DNA of 64,000 nt, taken from positions 1 to 64,000 of the forward strand of contig NZ_JAGISH010000009.1 in assembly GCF_017813235.1 (NCBI RefSeq), given 5' to 3'. This DNA is from Sagittula salina. GTDB taxonomy: Bacteria > Pseudomonadota > Alphaproteobacteria > Rhodobacterales > Rhodobacteraceae. The notes beneath the pieces are model-generated. The model worked only from the letters and a program-made list of their open reading frames with translations, was not told where the DNA came from and did not search any database. Of this stretch, positions 8,161-16,613 are shown in pieces. The stretch's first letter is position 1. Every line of letters begins with the position of its first letter. A program made the position numbers and the translations under genes.

Positions 8161-9393
8161 ATGGCTGACTTTCACCAGAACGGCAATATCGCCCAGTTCC
8201 ACGACCTGCGGCAAAGGCCGATCGAGGAGATGGTCTACGAGATCGAGAGCTACGCGCAGACGCGTCGGATCAGCCTCGTCCTGCCGTCGCTGTTCTCCGA
8301 GCTGGAGGGCCCGGCGCTGGGCAAGATTCTTGGAGAGCTTTCGCAGGTCAGCTACCTGCATCGCATCATCATCGGTCTCGACCGCGCCGACGAGCACCAG
8401 TTCCGGCGGGCGAAGGACTTTTTTTCGGTACTGCCGCAGGATCACGTGGTGCTCTGGAATGACAGCCCGCGCATGACCGCCTGGATGGAAAAGCTTGACG
8501 GGCTGGGGCTGGCGCCGCAGGAGCCGGGCAAGGGCAAGAACATGTGGACCTGCATGGGCTACATGATCTCTTGTGCGGATACGTCGGTGATGGCGCTGCA
8601 TGATTGCGATATTATTACATATCAAAGGGATATGCTGGCAAAGCTGGTCTACCCCGTGGTCAACCCCAACTTCCGCTACCAGCTGTCGAAGGGATTCTAT
8701 CCCCGCATCGGCGTCGGCAAGCTGAACGGCCGGGTGACGCGGCTGCTTGTGTCGCCGCTTCTGATCGCGCTGAAGAAGGTGATCGGGGACCGCGATTACA
8801 TCGACTACCTGCGCGCCTTCCGCTACCCGCTGTCGGGGGAATTCGCGCTGCGGACCGGACTGGTGCCGGACCTGCGCATTCCTTCGGACTGGGGGCTGGA
8901 GATCGGCGTCCTTTCGGAGGTCTGGCGCAACTCGGGACGGCATTCGGTCTGTCAGGTCGAAATCGCCGACGCCTACGACCACAAGCATCAGGAGGTCAGC
9001 GAAGATGACGCGCAGGCCGGGCTGAACCGCATGTCCACGGACATCTGCAAGGCGATCTTCCGCAAGCTGGCCGCCGATGGGACAGTTTTTTCCGCCAATA
9101 CGTTCAGGGCTTTGAAGGCGACTTACTACCGGATCGCGCTGGACCTGCTGGAGTTCTACGACAATGACGCGCGGATGAACGGGCTGACGCTGGACCGGCA
9201 CCGCGAGGAACGCACGATCGAGCTGTTCGCAGAGAACATCATGGCGGCGGGGCACGTTTTTCTGGCGAAGCCGAACGAGGCGCCCTTTATTCCGAACTGG
9301 AGCCGGGTGAACGCTGCCGATCCGGGTCTGGTGGGCGAGTTGCGCGCGATCGTGGCCGCCGACAACGCGGAGTATGAGGCGCGCCCGTTCTGA
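8161..9393 (+). CDS. gpgS: Glucosyl-3-phosphoglycerate synthase-like glycosyltransferase
   Basis: A 410-residue retaining glycosyltransferase of the GpgS type (GT-A fold). It would join glucose from NDP-glucose to 3-phosphoglycerate, the first step towards the compatible solute glucosylglycerate. Visible features are ISLVLPSLFSELEG near the N-terminus, IIIGLDRADEHQFRRAKDFF, the acidic HDCDIITY block (metal site), FRYPLSGEFAL and a C-terminal catalytic helix region with a conserved DAYDHKHQ segment. It starts six bases after the phosphatase and forms an operon with it. Specificity for glucose or mannose cannot be settled by reading. The phosphorylase at 10.7-12.4 kb favours glucosylglycerate. 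Confidence 0.75.
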   Translation: MADFHQNGNIAQFHDLRQRPIEEMVYEIESYAQTRRISLVLPSLFSELEGPALGKILGELSQVSYLHRIIIGLDRADEHQFRRAKDFFSVLPQDHVVLWNDSPRMTAWMEKLDGLGLAPQEPGKGKNMWTCMGYMISCADTSVMALHDCDIITYQRDMLAKLVYPVVNPNFRYQLSKGFYPRIGVGKLNGRVTRLLVSPLLIALKKVIGDRDYIDYLRAFRYPLSGEFALRTGLVPDLRIPSDWGLEIGVLSEVWRNSGRHSVCQVEIADAYDHKHQEVSEDDAQAGLNRMSTDICKAIFRKLAADGTVFSANTFRALKATYYRIALDLLEFYDNDARMNGLTLDRHREERTIELFAENIMAAGHVFLAKPNEAPFIPNWSRVNAADPGLVGELRAIVAADNAEYEARPF

Positions 9394-9593
9394 GGGTCGG
9401 CTTGTCAGAGGGCCCGAACGGGTCGGGGGCGGCTCTCGCGCGTTCCGCGCATCGCCCGCCCGCCAACCCGTGGTGCATGGTGTCGGCGCACCGCACATGG
9501 CTGTGAGGGATACGGGAGCTCTGCCCCCGGCCTGCGCCTCCCCCCGGAGATGCTGGCCCCACGGAGAAGCAGGCAGCGCGCAGGCTGGCGTGG

Positions 9594-10520
9594 TCAGCCC
9601 GGCATGAGGCCGATGTAGGCGGTGTAACCCGCGAGAAGCACGGCGCCTTCGGCACGGGCGATGCGCAGCCGGGTGGCGGCGAAGACAAGGAACAGAAGCG
9701 AGACCACAAGCATCGCGGGCGTGTCCACCGCGAGGATGCGGGGCGGCAGATCGGATGGCGCGATCAGCGCGGTAATGCCGCCGATGCCGAGGATGTTGTA
9801 GATGTTGGATCCCACGATATTCCCGAAGGCGACATCGCCCTGTCGGCGCAGCGCGGCAATGACGGAGGTGACGAGCTCCGGCAGCGAGGTGCCGACCGCG
9901 ACCAGCGTGAGGCCGATGGTGGATTCCGAGATCTGCAGCGTGCGGGCGATTTCCACGGCGCCCGACACCAGCAGCCCGCCGCCGGTGATGATCAGGGCGA
10001 GTCCGGCCGTGGCCATCAGCAGCGGGAAGAGCAGGGGGGCGGGCGGGGCCGGGCTCTCCTCCGGCGGCGGGGTGTTGCGTTCCTGGCGGTAGACGAGGGC
10101 GATGTAGGTGGCGAGGCCCGCGAGGCAGAGCACGCCGGGCAGGCGGCCCATCCCGGCGCTGGCGGCGAGCAGCGCGAAGGCCACGGCGGTCGCCACCATG
10201 ACGGAGGCATCGCGTCTGAGTCCCGCGCGGGAGACGGCGATCGGAAAGAGCAGCGCGGAGATGCCGCCAATGAGCAGGATATTCGCGATGTTGGATCCGA
10301 CGATATTCCCCCATGCGATGCCCGGGGCGCCGATCAGCGCCGCGCGCAGGGAGGTGACCAGTTCCGGCAGCGAAGTGCCAAAGCCGACGAGCACGAGACC
10401 GATCATCAGCGGCGACACCGCGAGCCGGCGGGCGAGGGCGACGGCTCCCCGTACGAGGATATCCCCACCGAAGGTAAGAAGGACGAGGCCGCCGAGGAGC
10501 GGCGCCCAGGTATCGAGCAT
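9594..10520 (-). CDS. Calcium/sodium antiporter (CaCA family, YrbG type)
   Basis: A 308-residue membrane exchanger with two homologous halves. Each half carries an alpha-repeat: VGFGTSLPELVTSLRAA followed by GNIVGSNIANILLI in the first, and VAVGTSLPELVTSVIAA followed by GNIVGSNIYNILGI in the second. The GTSLPE and GNxxGSN signatures contain the ion-binding Glu and Asn residues. Ten hydrophobic segments are apparent. The start MLDTWAP (10518-10520) was chosen because the longer frame upstream is Arg/Pro-rich and not membrane-like. It stands between the glucosylglycerate genes, on the minus strand, with no obvious functional link. Confidence 0.9.
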   Translation of the reverse strand: MLDTWAPLLGGLVLLTFGGDILVRGAVALARRLAVSPLMIGLVLVGFGTSLPELVTSLRAALIGAPGIAWGNIVGSNIANILLIGGISALLFPIAVSRAGLRRDASVMVATAVAFALLAASAGMGRLPGVLCLAGLATYIALVYRQERNTPPPEESPAPPAPLLFPLLMATAGLALIITGGGLLVSGAVEIARTLQISESTIGLTLVAVGTSLPELVTSVIAALRRQGDVAFGNIVGSNIYNILGIGGITALIAPSDLPPRILAVDTPAMLVVSLLFLVFAATRLRIARAEGAVLLAGYTAYIGLMPG

Positions 10521-10654
10521 GGGTGTTATCCGGGCAGGGGCGGCGCGGGATGCGCTGCCGGTCCTGCTCAGGTCATGGCGCGGGGGGCCATTTGCAAGCC
10601 CCCTTCGGCACGATATTCGCGGGCCCCGGCGGAACGGCGCGCGCGGTCCGGGGG

Positions 10655-12424
10655 TCATCCCCGGTTGGTGATCCAGCGGCATTGATAGGGTGCCAGGGTG
10701 ACGCCGTCTTCTTCGGGGTGCAGGGTTTCGCCAGTCAGCAGGTCGGTCCATGTTTCGTCGGCGATCAGGTTCATTGCGCGGGGTGGCAGGTCGACCGTTT
10801 CGGCGGACACGTTGTGCAGCGCGAATATGGACTGCGAGCGGTCCGGCGCCTGCCGCCAGACGGCCATGATCCGGTCGTCCAGCGTCAGGGTGAAGTTGGT
10901 GGCATTGGGGTGGAACGCGGGCTGGCGGGCCCGCAGTTTCAGCCGTCGGGAGAGTTCCGCCAGTACGCGGGACTGCGGGCTTTGGGGATCGTCCAGCAGG
11001 GCGCGCAGTTCGGGGTAGTCCCAGCGATGACGGTTGATCGCGCGGTTCATGCCACGACGGGTGACGCCGTCGAGGTCGTTTTCCGTGGCAAGCATGGCGT
11101 GGATGTAGAAGGCGGGAACGCCTTCGAGCGACATGACGATAGTCTGCGAGGCGATGAACCGGTCGAGGTGGTGCGCCGTGTCGCCCTTGTAGCTGCGCGC
11201 CACGGCCGAGAAGAAGGTGGCGTTCAGCTCGTAGACTGCCGTGCCGCCGTCAGGCAGCGCGCGCATCGACGCCCGCCCGCCGGAATCCATGACGGTCGAG
11301 ATCATGCGCGCGATCTCCTCGTCGGGCAGCAGCCCTTCGGCGGGACGCATCCCGATGCCGTCATGGCTGGCAGTGAAGTTCAGGTAGGCGCAGCCCTGCG
11401 GCGCGGGCGGCATTGCGCGCATCCAGTGGGCGAGGTAGCGCGCGTCACCCGACAGCATGGCATGCAGGATCAGCGGCGGCAGGGGGAAGTTGTAGATCCA
11501 GTGCGCCTCGTTCAACTGCCCGAAGTAGCTGAGGTTCTCGGCCTTGGGGACGTTGGTTTCCGTGAGCAGCACCACAGGCTCCTGCGCGAAATCCGCCAGC
11601 ACGCGCAGAAGTTGCACGATGGCGTGGGTCTGCGGCAGGTGGATCGAGGGCGTGCCCGGCTCCTTCCAGACAAAGGCCACGGCGTCCAGCCGGATGATCT
11701 GGACGCCCATGTCGACATGCAGGCGGATGATGCGGACGATCTCCTTCAGCACCTCGGGGTTCTTGAAGTTCAGGTCGACCTGATCGTGGGAGAAGGTGCA
11801 CCAAACGTGTTTCGTGCCCCCGGCGGTCTCCACCTCCTGCAGGAGCGGGGTGATGCGCGGGCGCACGACCGTGGAGAGGTCATCCTCGGGCGAGGCTTCA
11901 AAGAAGAAGTGGTCGTAGGGGGGCTGCTGCTGGCGGTAGGCGTTGAACCACGCCCCCTGCGAGGAGACGTGGTTCAGCACGAGGTCCGACATGAGCTTCC
12001 ACTCCGCGCCGATGCGCTGGATATCGGGCCAATCGCCGAGCGTGGGGTTGACCTTCGTGTAATCGGTCACGGCGAAACCGTCGTCGGAGGTGAAGGGGAA
12101 GAACGGCAGGATATGCACGCCGTTGACCACGCCGCTGAGGTTTTCGGACAGGAAGTCGCGCAGCAGGTCGAGCGGTTTGTAGACGCCGTCGATCAGGCTG
12201 TCGCCGTAGGTAATGAGCAGCACGTCCTTCTGCGACCAGAGCGCGTTGCCGGGCTTGCGCGCGCGGGCACGGGGCCGGGTGCCGCCTGCATGGTCCGCGG
12301 GCCAGAAGGCCGCGATGATCTCGGAGGCGAGTTCGTCCGGGTCGCGGTCCTTGTAGAGGCGCATGAGCAGTGCCCGCAGGCGGGACCGCAGGGCGGCGGG
12401 GGCGACGGGGGTATCCTCGGGCAT
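10655..12424 (-). CDS. GH13 subfamily 18 phosphorylase, probable glucosylglycerate phosphorylase
   Basis: Alpha-amylase-fold phosphorylase (589 aa) related to sucrose phosphorylase, splitting an alpha-glucoside with phosphate to give alpha-glucose 1-phosphate. Catalytic residues read as Asp247 (IIRLDAVAF), Glu289 (LLTETNVP) and transition-state Asp355 (TASHDGIG). The blocks GVHILPFFPFTSDDGF and DLVLNHVSSQGAWF are typical of GH13_18. Length exceeds plain sucrose phosphorylases (about 490-500 aa) and fits the glucosylglycerate and sucrose-6-phosphate phosphorylase branches. The nearby gpgS and phosphatase genes favour glucosylglycerate as substrate, which is an inference from context. It is on the opposite strand to them. 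Confidence 0.82.
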   Translation of the reverse strand: MPEDTPVAPAALRSRLRALLMRLYKDRDPDELASEIIAAFWPADHAGGTRPRARARKPGNALWSQKDVLLITYGDSLIDGVYKPLDLLRDFLSENLSGVVNGVHILPFFPFTSDDGFAVTDYTKVNPTLGDWPDIQRIGAEWKLMSDLVLNHVSSQGAWFNAYRQQQPPYDHFFFEASPEDDLSTVVRPRITPLLQEVETAGGTKHVWCTFSHDQVDLNFKNPEVLKEIVRIIRLHVDMGVQIIRLDAVAFVWKEPGTPSIHLPQTHAIVQLLRVLADFAQEPVVLLTETNVPKAENLSYFGQLNEAHWIYNFPLPPLILHAMLSGDARYLAHWMRAMPPAPQGCAYLNFTASHDGIGMRPAEGLLPDEEIARMISTVMDSGGRASMRALPDGGTAVYELNATFFSAVARSYKGDTAHHLDRFIASQTIVMSLEGVPAFYIHAMLATENDLDGVTRRGMNRAINRHRWDYPELRALLDDPQSPQSRVLAELSRRLKLRARQPAFHPNATNFTLTLDDRIMAVWRQAPDRSQSIFALHNVSAETVDLPPRAMNLIADETWTDLLTGETLHPEEDGVTLAPYQCRWITNRG

Positions 12425-12613
12425 GGGCTCTGTCTTCCGGGCTTGGTCCTGACGGGTATAGCGCAGGCAGCGTCCGGCAGGAAACCTGTCTTGCCGGGGA
12501 TTGCCCCGGATTGGCGGCGGCTGCCCGGAAATCGAGCGTATGCGCTGGGGCTTGCGGGGTTGCGCGGGGCGCGCGGTTGGGGGAGCGTGACGCAGAGGGA
12601 TGGAGGACAGCGA

Positions 12614-13018
12614 ATGGCGGATGCGACGGTGAAGGCGCGGGGCCGCGTGCTGGAGATCACGCTGGAGCGCGGCGAGGAATACGCCGTGGACGCCGCGACC
12701 TCACCGGTGCTGCGCGCGGCCTTTGCGCGGTTGCAGCGGGACGACGGGCTTTCGGTCGGGATCGTCACCGCGCGGGGGCGGTTCTTTTCCGCCGGTTGGG
12801 ACCTGAAAGCGGAGGATGCGGTTGCCTTACTGGGGAGGGGCTCTGCCAGAGGCGAGGGCGATTTTGCCGGTCTGACGGGGTTCTGGGGCCTGACAAAGCC
12901 GGTGATCGCGGCGGTAAATGGCAACGCGCTGGGTGGCGGCTTCGAATTGGTGCTGGCGGCGGATATGGTGATGGCGGCGGTGATGGAAAAGCGCGCGCCC
13001 GTCTGGAGCGGCGAATGA
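12614..13018 (+). CDS. Enoyl-CoA hydratase/isomerase, internally deleted
   Basis: The first 118 residues follow the crotonase fold: RGRFFSAGWDLKAE is the first oxyanion-hole segment and KPVIAAVNGNALGGGFELVLAADM the second. The text then jumps to MEKRAPVWSGE, which looks like the extreme C-terminus of CaiD-type proteins. The total is 134 residues instead of about 260. The middle and C-terminal catalytic and trimerisation helices are gone with the frame intact, so this is an in-frame deletion derivative that is probably inactive. It ends by overlapping the next gene (ATGA), as an original operon would. Confidence 0.75.
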   Translation: MADATVKARGRVLEITLERGEEYAVDAATSPVLRAAFARLQRDDGLSVGIVTARGRFFSAGWDLKAEDAVALLGRGSARGEGDFAGLTGFWGLTKPVIAAVNGNALGGGFELVLAADMVMAAVMEKRAPVWSGE

Positions 13019-13536
13019 TACCGAAGGCGGAGGCCGTCCTGCACCCCGTCTGGACCGGTGCGGTAGCGGCGCCGCTGGTGCTGGTGGAGGACGCGGTGCA
13101 TCCGGAGTGGGTGGACGGATTCGGCCAGATGACCATGGCGTATCACCTGACGGTTTGCGAATTGGCGAACCGGGCTTTCTTCGACTGGGTGAACGATCCT
13201 TGTGCGGTGGCCGCGCGGGAGGGCCACGAATTTGTCGTCACTGAGAGCCATATGATCAGCGGCGGCGCGTTGCTGGAGGGGGAGGCGTTCTGCATCGAGA
13301 CGCAGGTTCTGGCGTGGAATGCGAGGGGGGCCATCCTGTTTCACCGGGTGCTGGACGCCACCGGCGCGGTGGCGGCGACGGCAGAGATGGGGCTTCTGGG
13401 GTTCGACCTGCGCACCCGGCGTCCGGAGGGGTGGCGCGCGGTCGTGGCGGAGCGGCTGGCCATGGTCGCGGACCGACACGCGCGGCTGGAACGACCGGCG
13501 GTGGCGGGGCGGGGGATCGTGCTGGCGCGAGACTGA
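13015..13536 (+). CDS. Hotdog-fold acyl-CoA thioesterase
   Basis: A 173-residue protein of the 4-hydroxybenzoyl-CoA/YbgC-like thioesterase class. The FGQMTMAYHLTVCELANRAFFDW region corresponds to the catalytic loop and long helix of the hotdog fold, in which the usual D-x-x-G-H-M is modified to DGFGQM. HEFVVTESHMISGGALLEGE is the following beta strand. The ATG overlaps the truncated crotonase stop, so both genes belonged to one operon. Thioesterases of this type accompany CoA-dependent carnitine or betaine metabolism, but the substrate here is unknown. Confidence 0.75.
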   Translation: MIPKAEAVLHPVWTGAVAAPLVLVEDAVHPEWVDGFGQMTMAYHLTVCELANRAFFDWVNDPCAVAAREGHEFVVTESHMISGGALLEGEAFCIETQVLAWNARGAILFHRVLDATGAVAATAEMGLLGFDLRTRRPEGWRAVVAERLAMVADRHARLERPAVAGRGIVLARD

Positions 13537-13620
13537 AACGCTTTCGCCTTGCGTGTGGCAAGGCGCGCGGCCTGCGGCTGCGCGAGGGGCTCTGCCCCTG
13601 TCCCTGCGGGACTGACCCCG

Positions 13621-13643
13621 GAGGTATTTGGGAACCAAAGAAG
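13621..13643 (+). repeat. Dispersed intergenic element, copy 1
   Basis: The stretch gaggtatttgggaaccaaag followed by aag, just after the thioesterase gene, matches elements at 17502-17525 and 20767-20788. The common form is GAGTATTT, about eight variable bases, then CAAAGAAG or CAAGAAGAAG. It is outside coding sequence in all three places. The intergenic space around it (13537-13834) holds nothing else that can be recognised. Confidence 0.5.
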
Positions 13644-13834
13644 CTGAAGCGGGGGTGCCATCTGGGCCGTCGCGTGACCCGGTTCCGGTGGGGCGGCATT
13701 CCTCCTGGACCGCTGAGAGACCCCACCCGGACCCTTGGCTGACAGGACCTTGGTCGGACAGTGTGGGCAGGCCTTTTCGGGTGGCGGAACCTGGCATTAA
13801 TCGGACCAGAATCGGGCCAGTCCGCCCTGCGCCG

Positions 13835-15340
13835 TCAGGTGGATGCGGCCATCGGGGCTACGGGGGTGGTGTTGCTGGTGTCCACCGTGCCGAAGCTGCC
13901 GGTGTAGAGCGTGTCGAGGTCGTCGTCGGTGACGATCGCCACCGGCAGGTCCGCTACGGCTTCGGCCCCTATGGCTGCGATCTGCAGCACGGTGACCAGC
14001 GCGCCGTCGATGGAGACGGTGATTTCGGTAATAGTATCGTCGCTCGACACGGTGGTGAGCGACACGTCAGCCAGCACCGTGCCGGGCGGGACAGCGACCA
14101 GAAGCTGATCCTGAGCCGGGTCGAAGTCTGTGATCATGATCGGTTCGTCGGCCCCCGCATCCACGATGAAGCTGTCCGCGCCGCTGCCGCCGGTCATCGT
14201 AGCATAGGAAACGCCGTAAAGCAGGTCGTCACCGGCACCACCGTCCAGAGACGTGGGGCCGTTGAAGAATGCATCCTCCGGCGCGGCGAGCGTATCGTTG
14301 CCAGCCTCACCGTAGAGTTCGTTGCCTTCGTCGCCATTGTCCACCAGCAGGTCGTCGCCCGTGCCGCCGTACAGGATGTCATTGAAGCTGCCACCCTCCA
14401 GCGTATCGTTGCCCGCCCCGCCGTAAAGAATGTCCGCGCCGTGGTCGCCGATGAGGCTGTCGTCGCCGTCCCCGCCATAGAGTATGTCCGCATCGTAGTA
14501 GCCATCGAGCGTGTCGTCGCCCGAACCGCCCAGAAGCGTATCGTCGCCATCTGCGCCGCCGAGCAGGTCGTCGCCGCCACCGCCGTCGATGCTGTCGTTG
14601 CCGTCTGCGCCCCAGGCGGTGTCATCGCCCGCACCCGCGATCACGGTGTCATCGTCCTGACCGCCGTCAAGATAGTCGTCGCCAGTGCCGCCCACGACGG
14701 TATCCTCACCGCTCGACCCATCGAGAACATCATTGCCGGAGGCACCCAGCAGCAGGTCGTCGCCGTCGTCACCGGACAGGTCGTCGTTCCCGGAATTGCC
14801 CTGCAGCGTGTCGCTGTCGGCCCCGCCAAAGACGACATCGTCGCCCGCGCGGCCGCGCAGCAGGTCGGCGCCGTCCCCGCCGTGTAGTTCGTCGTCTCCG
14901 GCGTCACCGATCAGCGTATCGTCGCCGCCTTCGCCCGCGATCCAGTCGTCGTCCCTGCCGCCGCGCAGCCAGTCGTCGCCGGGGCCGCCGAGAAGGTCGT
15001 CGATTCCCGGGCCGCCATTCATGGCGTCGGCACCTTCGCCACCGTTCAGCTGGTCGTCGCCGCGGCGGCCGTGGATGTCGTCGGCGCCAGTGCCGCCCCC
15101 AAGGCTGTCGTCGCCTGAACCGCCGCTGAGCGTGTCGTCGCCCGCCTGACCCTCGAGGCTGTCGTTTCCGGCGTTGCCGTGGATCAGGTCGCCGCCCGCG
15201 CCGCCGTAGATCTCGTCGTTGCCGCCGCGCCCGGAGATGGTGTCGTCGCCCTCGGTGCCGGTAACCTGATCGTAACCATTCGTACCCGCATAGGCGAATG
15301 TCGCGCCGAGAATGCCGAAAAGCGTCGCCAGGAAAATCAT
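13835..15340 (-). CDS. RTX-repeat calcium-binding protein with N-terminal hydrophobic segment
   Basis: A 501-residue protein made mostly of glycine/aspartate nonapeptides of the GGxGxDxLx type (for example GGSGDDTLDG, GGAGNDTLEG), running from about residue 24 to 390. These fold into Ca2+-bound parallel beta-rolls. The C-terminal part has the ITDFDPAQDQLLV block often seen after such rolls. The N-terminus, MIFLATLFGILGATFAYAG, is a hydrophobic anchor or signal. The ATG at 15340 follows a gggggg-type ribosome site, and a TTG 15 bases upstream is less likely. The composition is highly repetitive. The ligand and role are unknown. Confidence 0.85.
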   Translation of the reverse strand: MIFLATLFGILGATFAYAGTNGYDQVTGTEGDDTISGRGGNDEIYGGAGGDLIHGNAGNDSLEGQAGDDTLSGGSGDDSLGGGTGADDIHGRRGDDQLNGGEGADAMNGGPGIDDLLGGPGDDWLRGGRDDDWIAGEGGDDTLIGDAGDDELHGGDGADLLRGRAGDDVVFGGADSDTLQGNSGNDDLSGDDGDDLLLGASGNDVLDGSSGEDTVVGGTGDDYLDGGQDDDTVIAGAGDDTAWGADGNDSIDGGGGDDLLGGADGDDTLLGGSGDDTLDGYYDADILYGGDGDDSLIGDHGADILYGGAGNDTLEGGSFNDILYGGTGDDLLVDNGDEGNELYGEAGNDTLAAPEDAFFNGPTSLDGGAGDDLLYGVSYATMTGGSGADSFIVDAGADEPIMITDFDPAQDQLLVAVPPGTVLADVSLTTVSSDDTITEITVSIDGALVTVLQIAAIGAEAVADLPVAIVTDDDLDTLYTGSFGTVDTSNTTPVAPMAAST

Positions 15341-15562
15341 CACCCGTCCCCCCAAAGCCTTGGTTCAATCCTCGCAAACTGTGGCGGCGGGTGGAAAATG
15401 TGGCAAGAAGTTGTTGGTCTTGCTGGCGCGTTTGCCGGGGTGGTGGCGACAGTGTAGTTGTTTGAAACAAATTGTTTCCCTAAACGCAACGACCCCCGCA
15501 GGAAGGTCCGGGGGGCGTGCATTGGATCGGGAGGGCCAGGGCCCCTCGGGCCGTCAGGGCGA

Positions 15563-16552
15563 TCAGTTCATGAACGCCTTGTCGGTAATGGCGTCGGTGA
15601 AGGCGCCTTCGGGTTGTTTGGTGATCACCGGGTCGGAGCCGCCGGCCAGCAGCGTGTCCACGGTGCGCTGGTAGTCAGCTTCGTCCAGGGAGCCGTCCGA
15701 CCCCGCCGTCAGCTTTGCCACTTCGCCCATCATGCGGATCTGGTGCTCTTCGGTCTGAGCGCCGGTCTCGTCGTAGTCAAGCACGATCATCGCCGCTTCT
15801 TCGGGATGCTCCTCGGCCCATTTCCAGCCCGCCATGGAGGCCTTCACGAAGCGCGCCATCTTGTCGACGAAGGCCTCGTCGGAGAGCTTGTCCTCCAGCA
15901 CGTACAGGCCATCCTCCATGGTGGCGACGCCCTGGTCCTGATACTTGAAGGTCACCAGTTCCTCCGGCGCCACACCGCTGTCTATGACCTGCCAGTATTC
16001 GTTGTAGGTCATGGTGGAGATGCAGTCCGCCTGGCGTTGCAGCAGCGGGTCGACGTTGAAGCCCTGCTTCAGCACCTCGACCGATCCTTCGGCCTTGCCG
16101 TCGGTCTTGATGCCCAGCGAAGACATCCACGACAGGAAGGGATATTCGTTGCCGAAGAACCAGACCCCCAGCGTGCGGTTGGCGAGGTCGGCGGGGTCCT
16201 TGATGCCGACGTCGGCCCAGCAGGTCAGCATCATGCCCGAGGATTTGAACGGCTGGGCGATGTTCACCAGCGGCAGGCCGTTTTCGCGTGCGGCGAGGGC
16301 CGCAGGCATCCATTCGACGATCACGTCGGCACCGCCGCCCGCGATCACCTGCGTCGGCGCGATGTCCGGACCGCCCGGCATGATGGTGACGTTAAGATCC
16401 TCGGCCTCGTACAGACCCTGATCGAGCGCCACGTAGTAGCCCGCAAACTGTGCCTGCGTGACCCACTTCAGCTGCAGCGTGACATCGTCGGCGGCCAGAG
16501 CCTGGCTGGCCATGAGCGCAAGCGCGGAGGCGGCGGTGAGGGTGTATTTCAT
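15563..16552 (-). CDS. ABC transporter substrate-binding protein (NMT1/THI5-like)
   Basis: Periplasmic binding protein (329 aa) with a clear Sec signal (MKYTLTAASALALMASQALA, cut after ALA). The mature start, DDVTLQLKWVTQAQFAGYYV, is the signature of the NMT1/THI5/SsuA-like family that binds pyrimidine-type ligands such as hydroxymethylpyrimidine. VIAGGGADVIVEWMPAAL and WFFGNEYPFLSWM follow. It is followed upstream by two permeases and an ATPase. With the pyrimidine catabolic genes nearby, a pyrimidine or hydantoin-like ligand is a reasonable inference. Confidence 0.85.
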   Translation of the reverse strand: MKYTLTAASALALMASQALAADDVTLQLKWVTQAQFAGYYVALDQGLYEAEDLNVTIMPGGPDIAPTQVIAGGGADVIVEWMPAALAARENGLPLVNIAQPFKSSGMMLTCWADVGIKDPADLANRTLGVWFFGNEYPFLSWMSSLGIKTDGKAEGSVEVLKQGFNVDPLLQRQADCISTMTYNEYWQVIDSGVAPEELVTFKYQDQGVATMEDGLYVLEDKLSDEAFVDKMARFVKASMAGWKWAEEHPEEAAMIVLDYDETGAQTEEHQIRMMGEVAKLTAGSDGSLDEADYQRTVDTLLAGGSDPVITKQPEGAFTDAITDKAFMN

Positions 16553-16613
16553 GGTCTTCTCCTGTTGGTTTTGGTTGATCCCCCGATTCTTTGCCGGGGG
16601 GTTCTGGTGAACT

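Noticed and set aside
8005..10314. 769-codon minus-strand frame through the phosphatase, gpgS and exchanger genes
   Set aside because: Antisense of clearly coding genes; composition is typical of GC-rich shadow frames.
10523..12613. Long plus-strand frame leading into the crotonase
   Set aside because: Runs antisense to the GH13 phosphorylase; only the part from 12614 is homologous to a known protein.
14194..15149. Ser/Pro-rich and Thr/Ala-rich frames antisense or alternate to the RTX gene
   Set aside because: Produced by the repeated codons of the RTX protein in other frames.
14200..15300. Repeated units considered as a CRISPR or DNA-level repeat array
   Set aside because: The repeats are codon-based glycine/aspartate nonapeptides of an RTX protein, without spacers.
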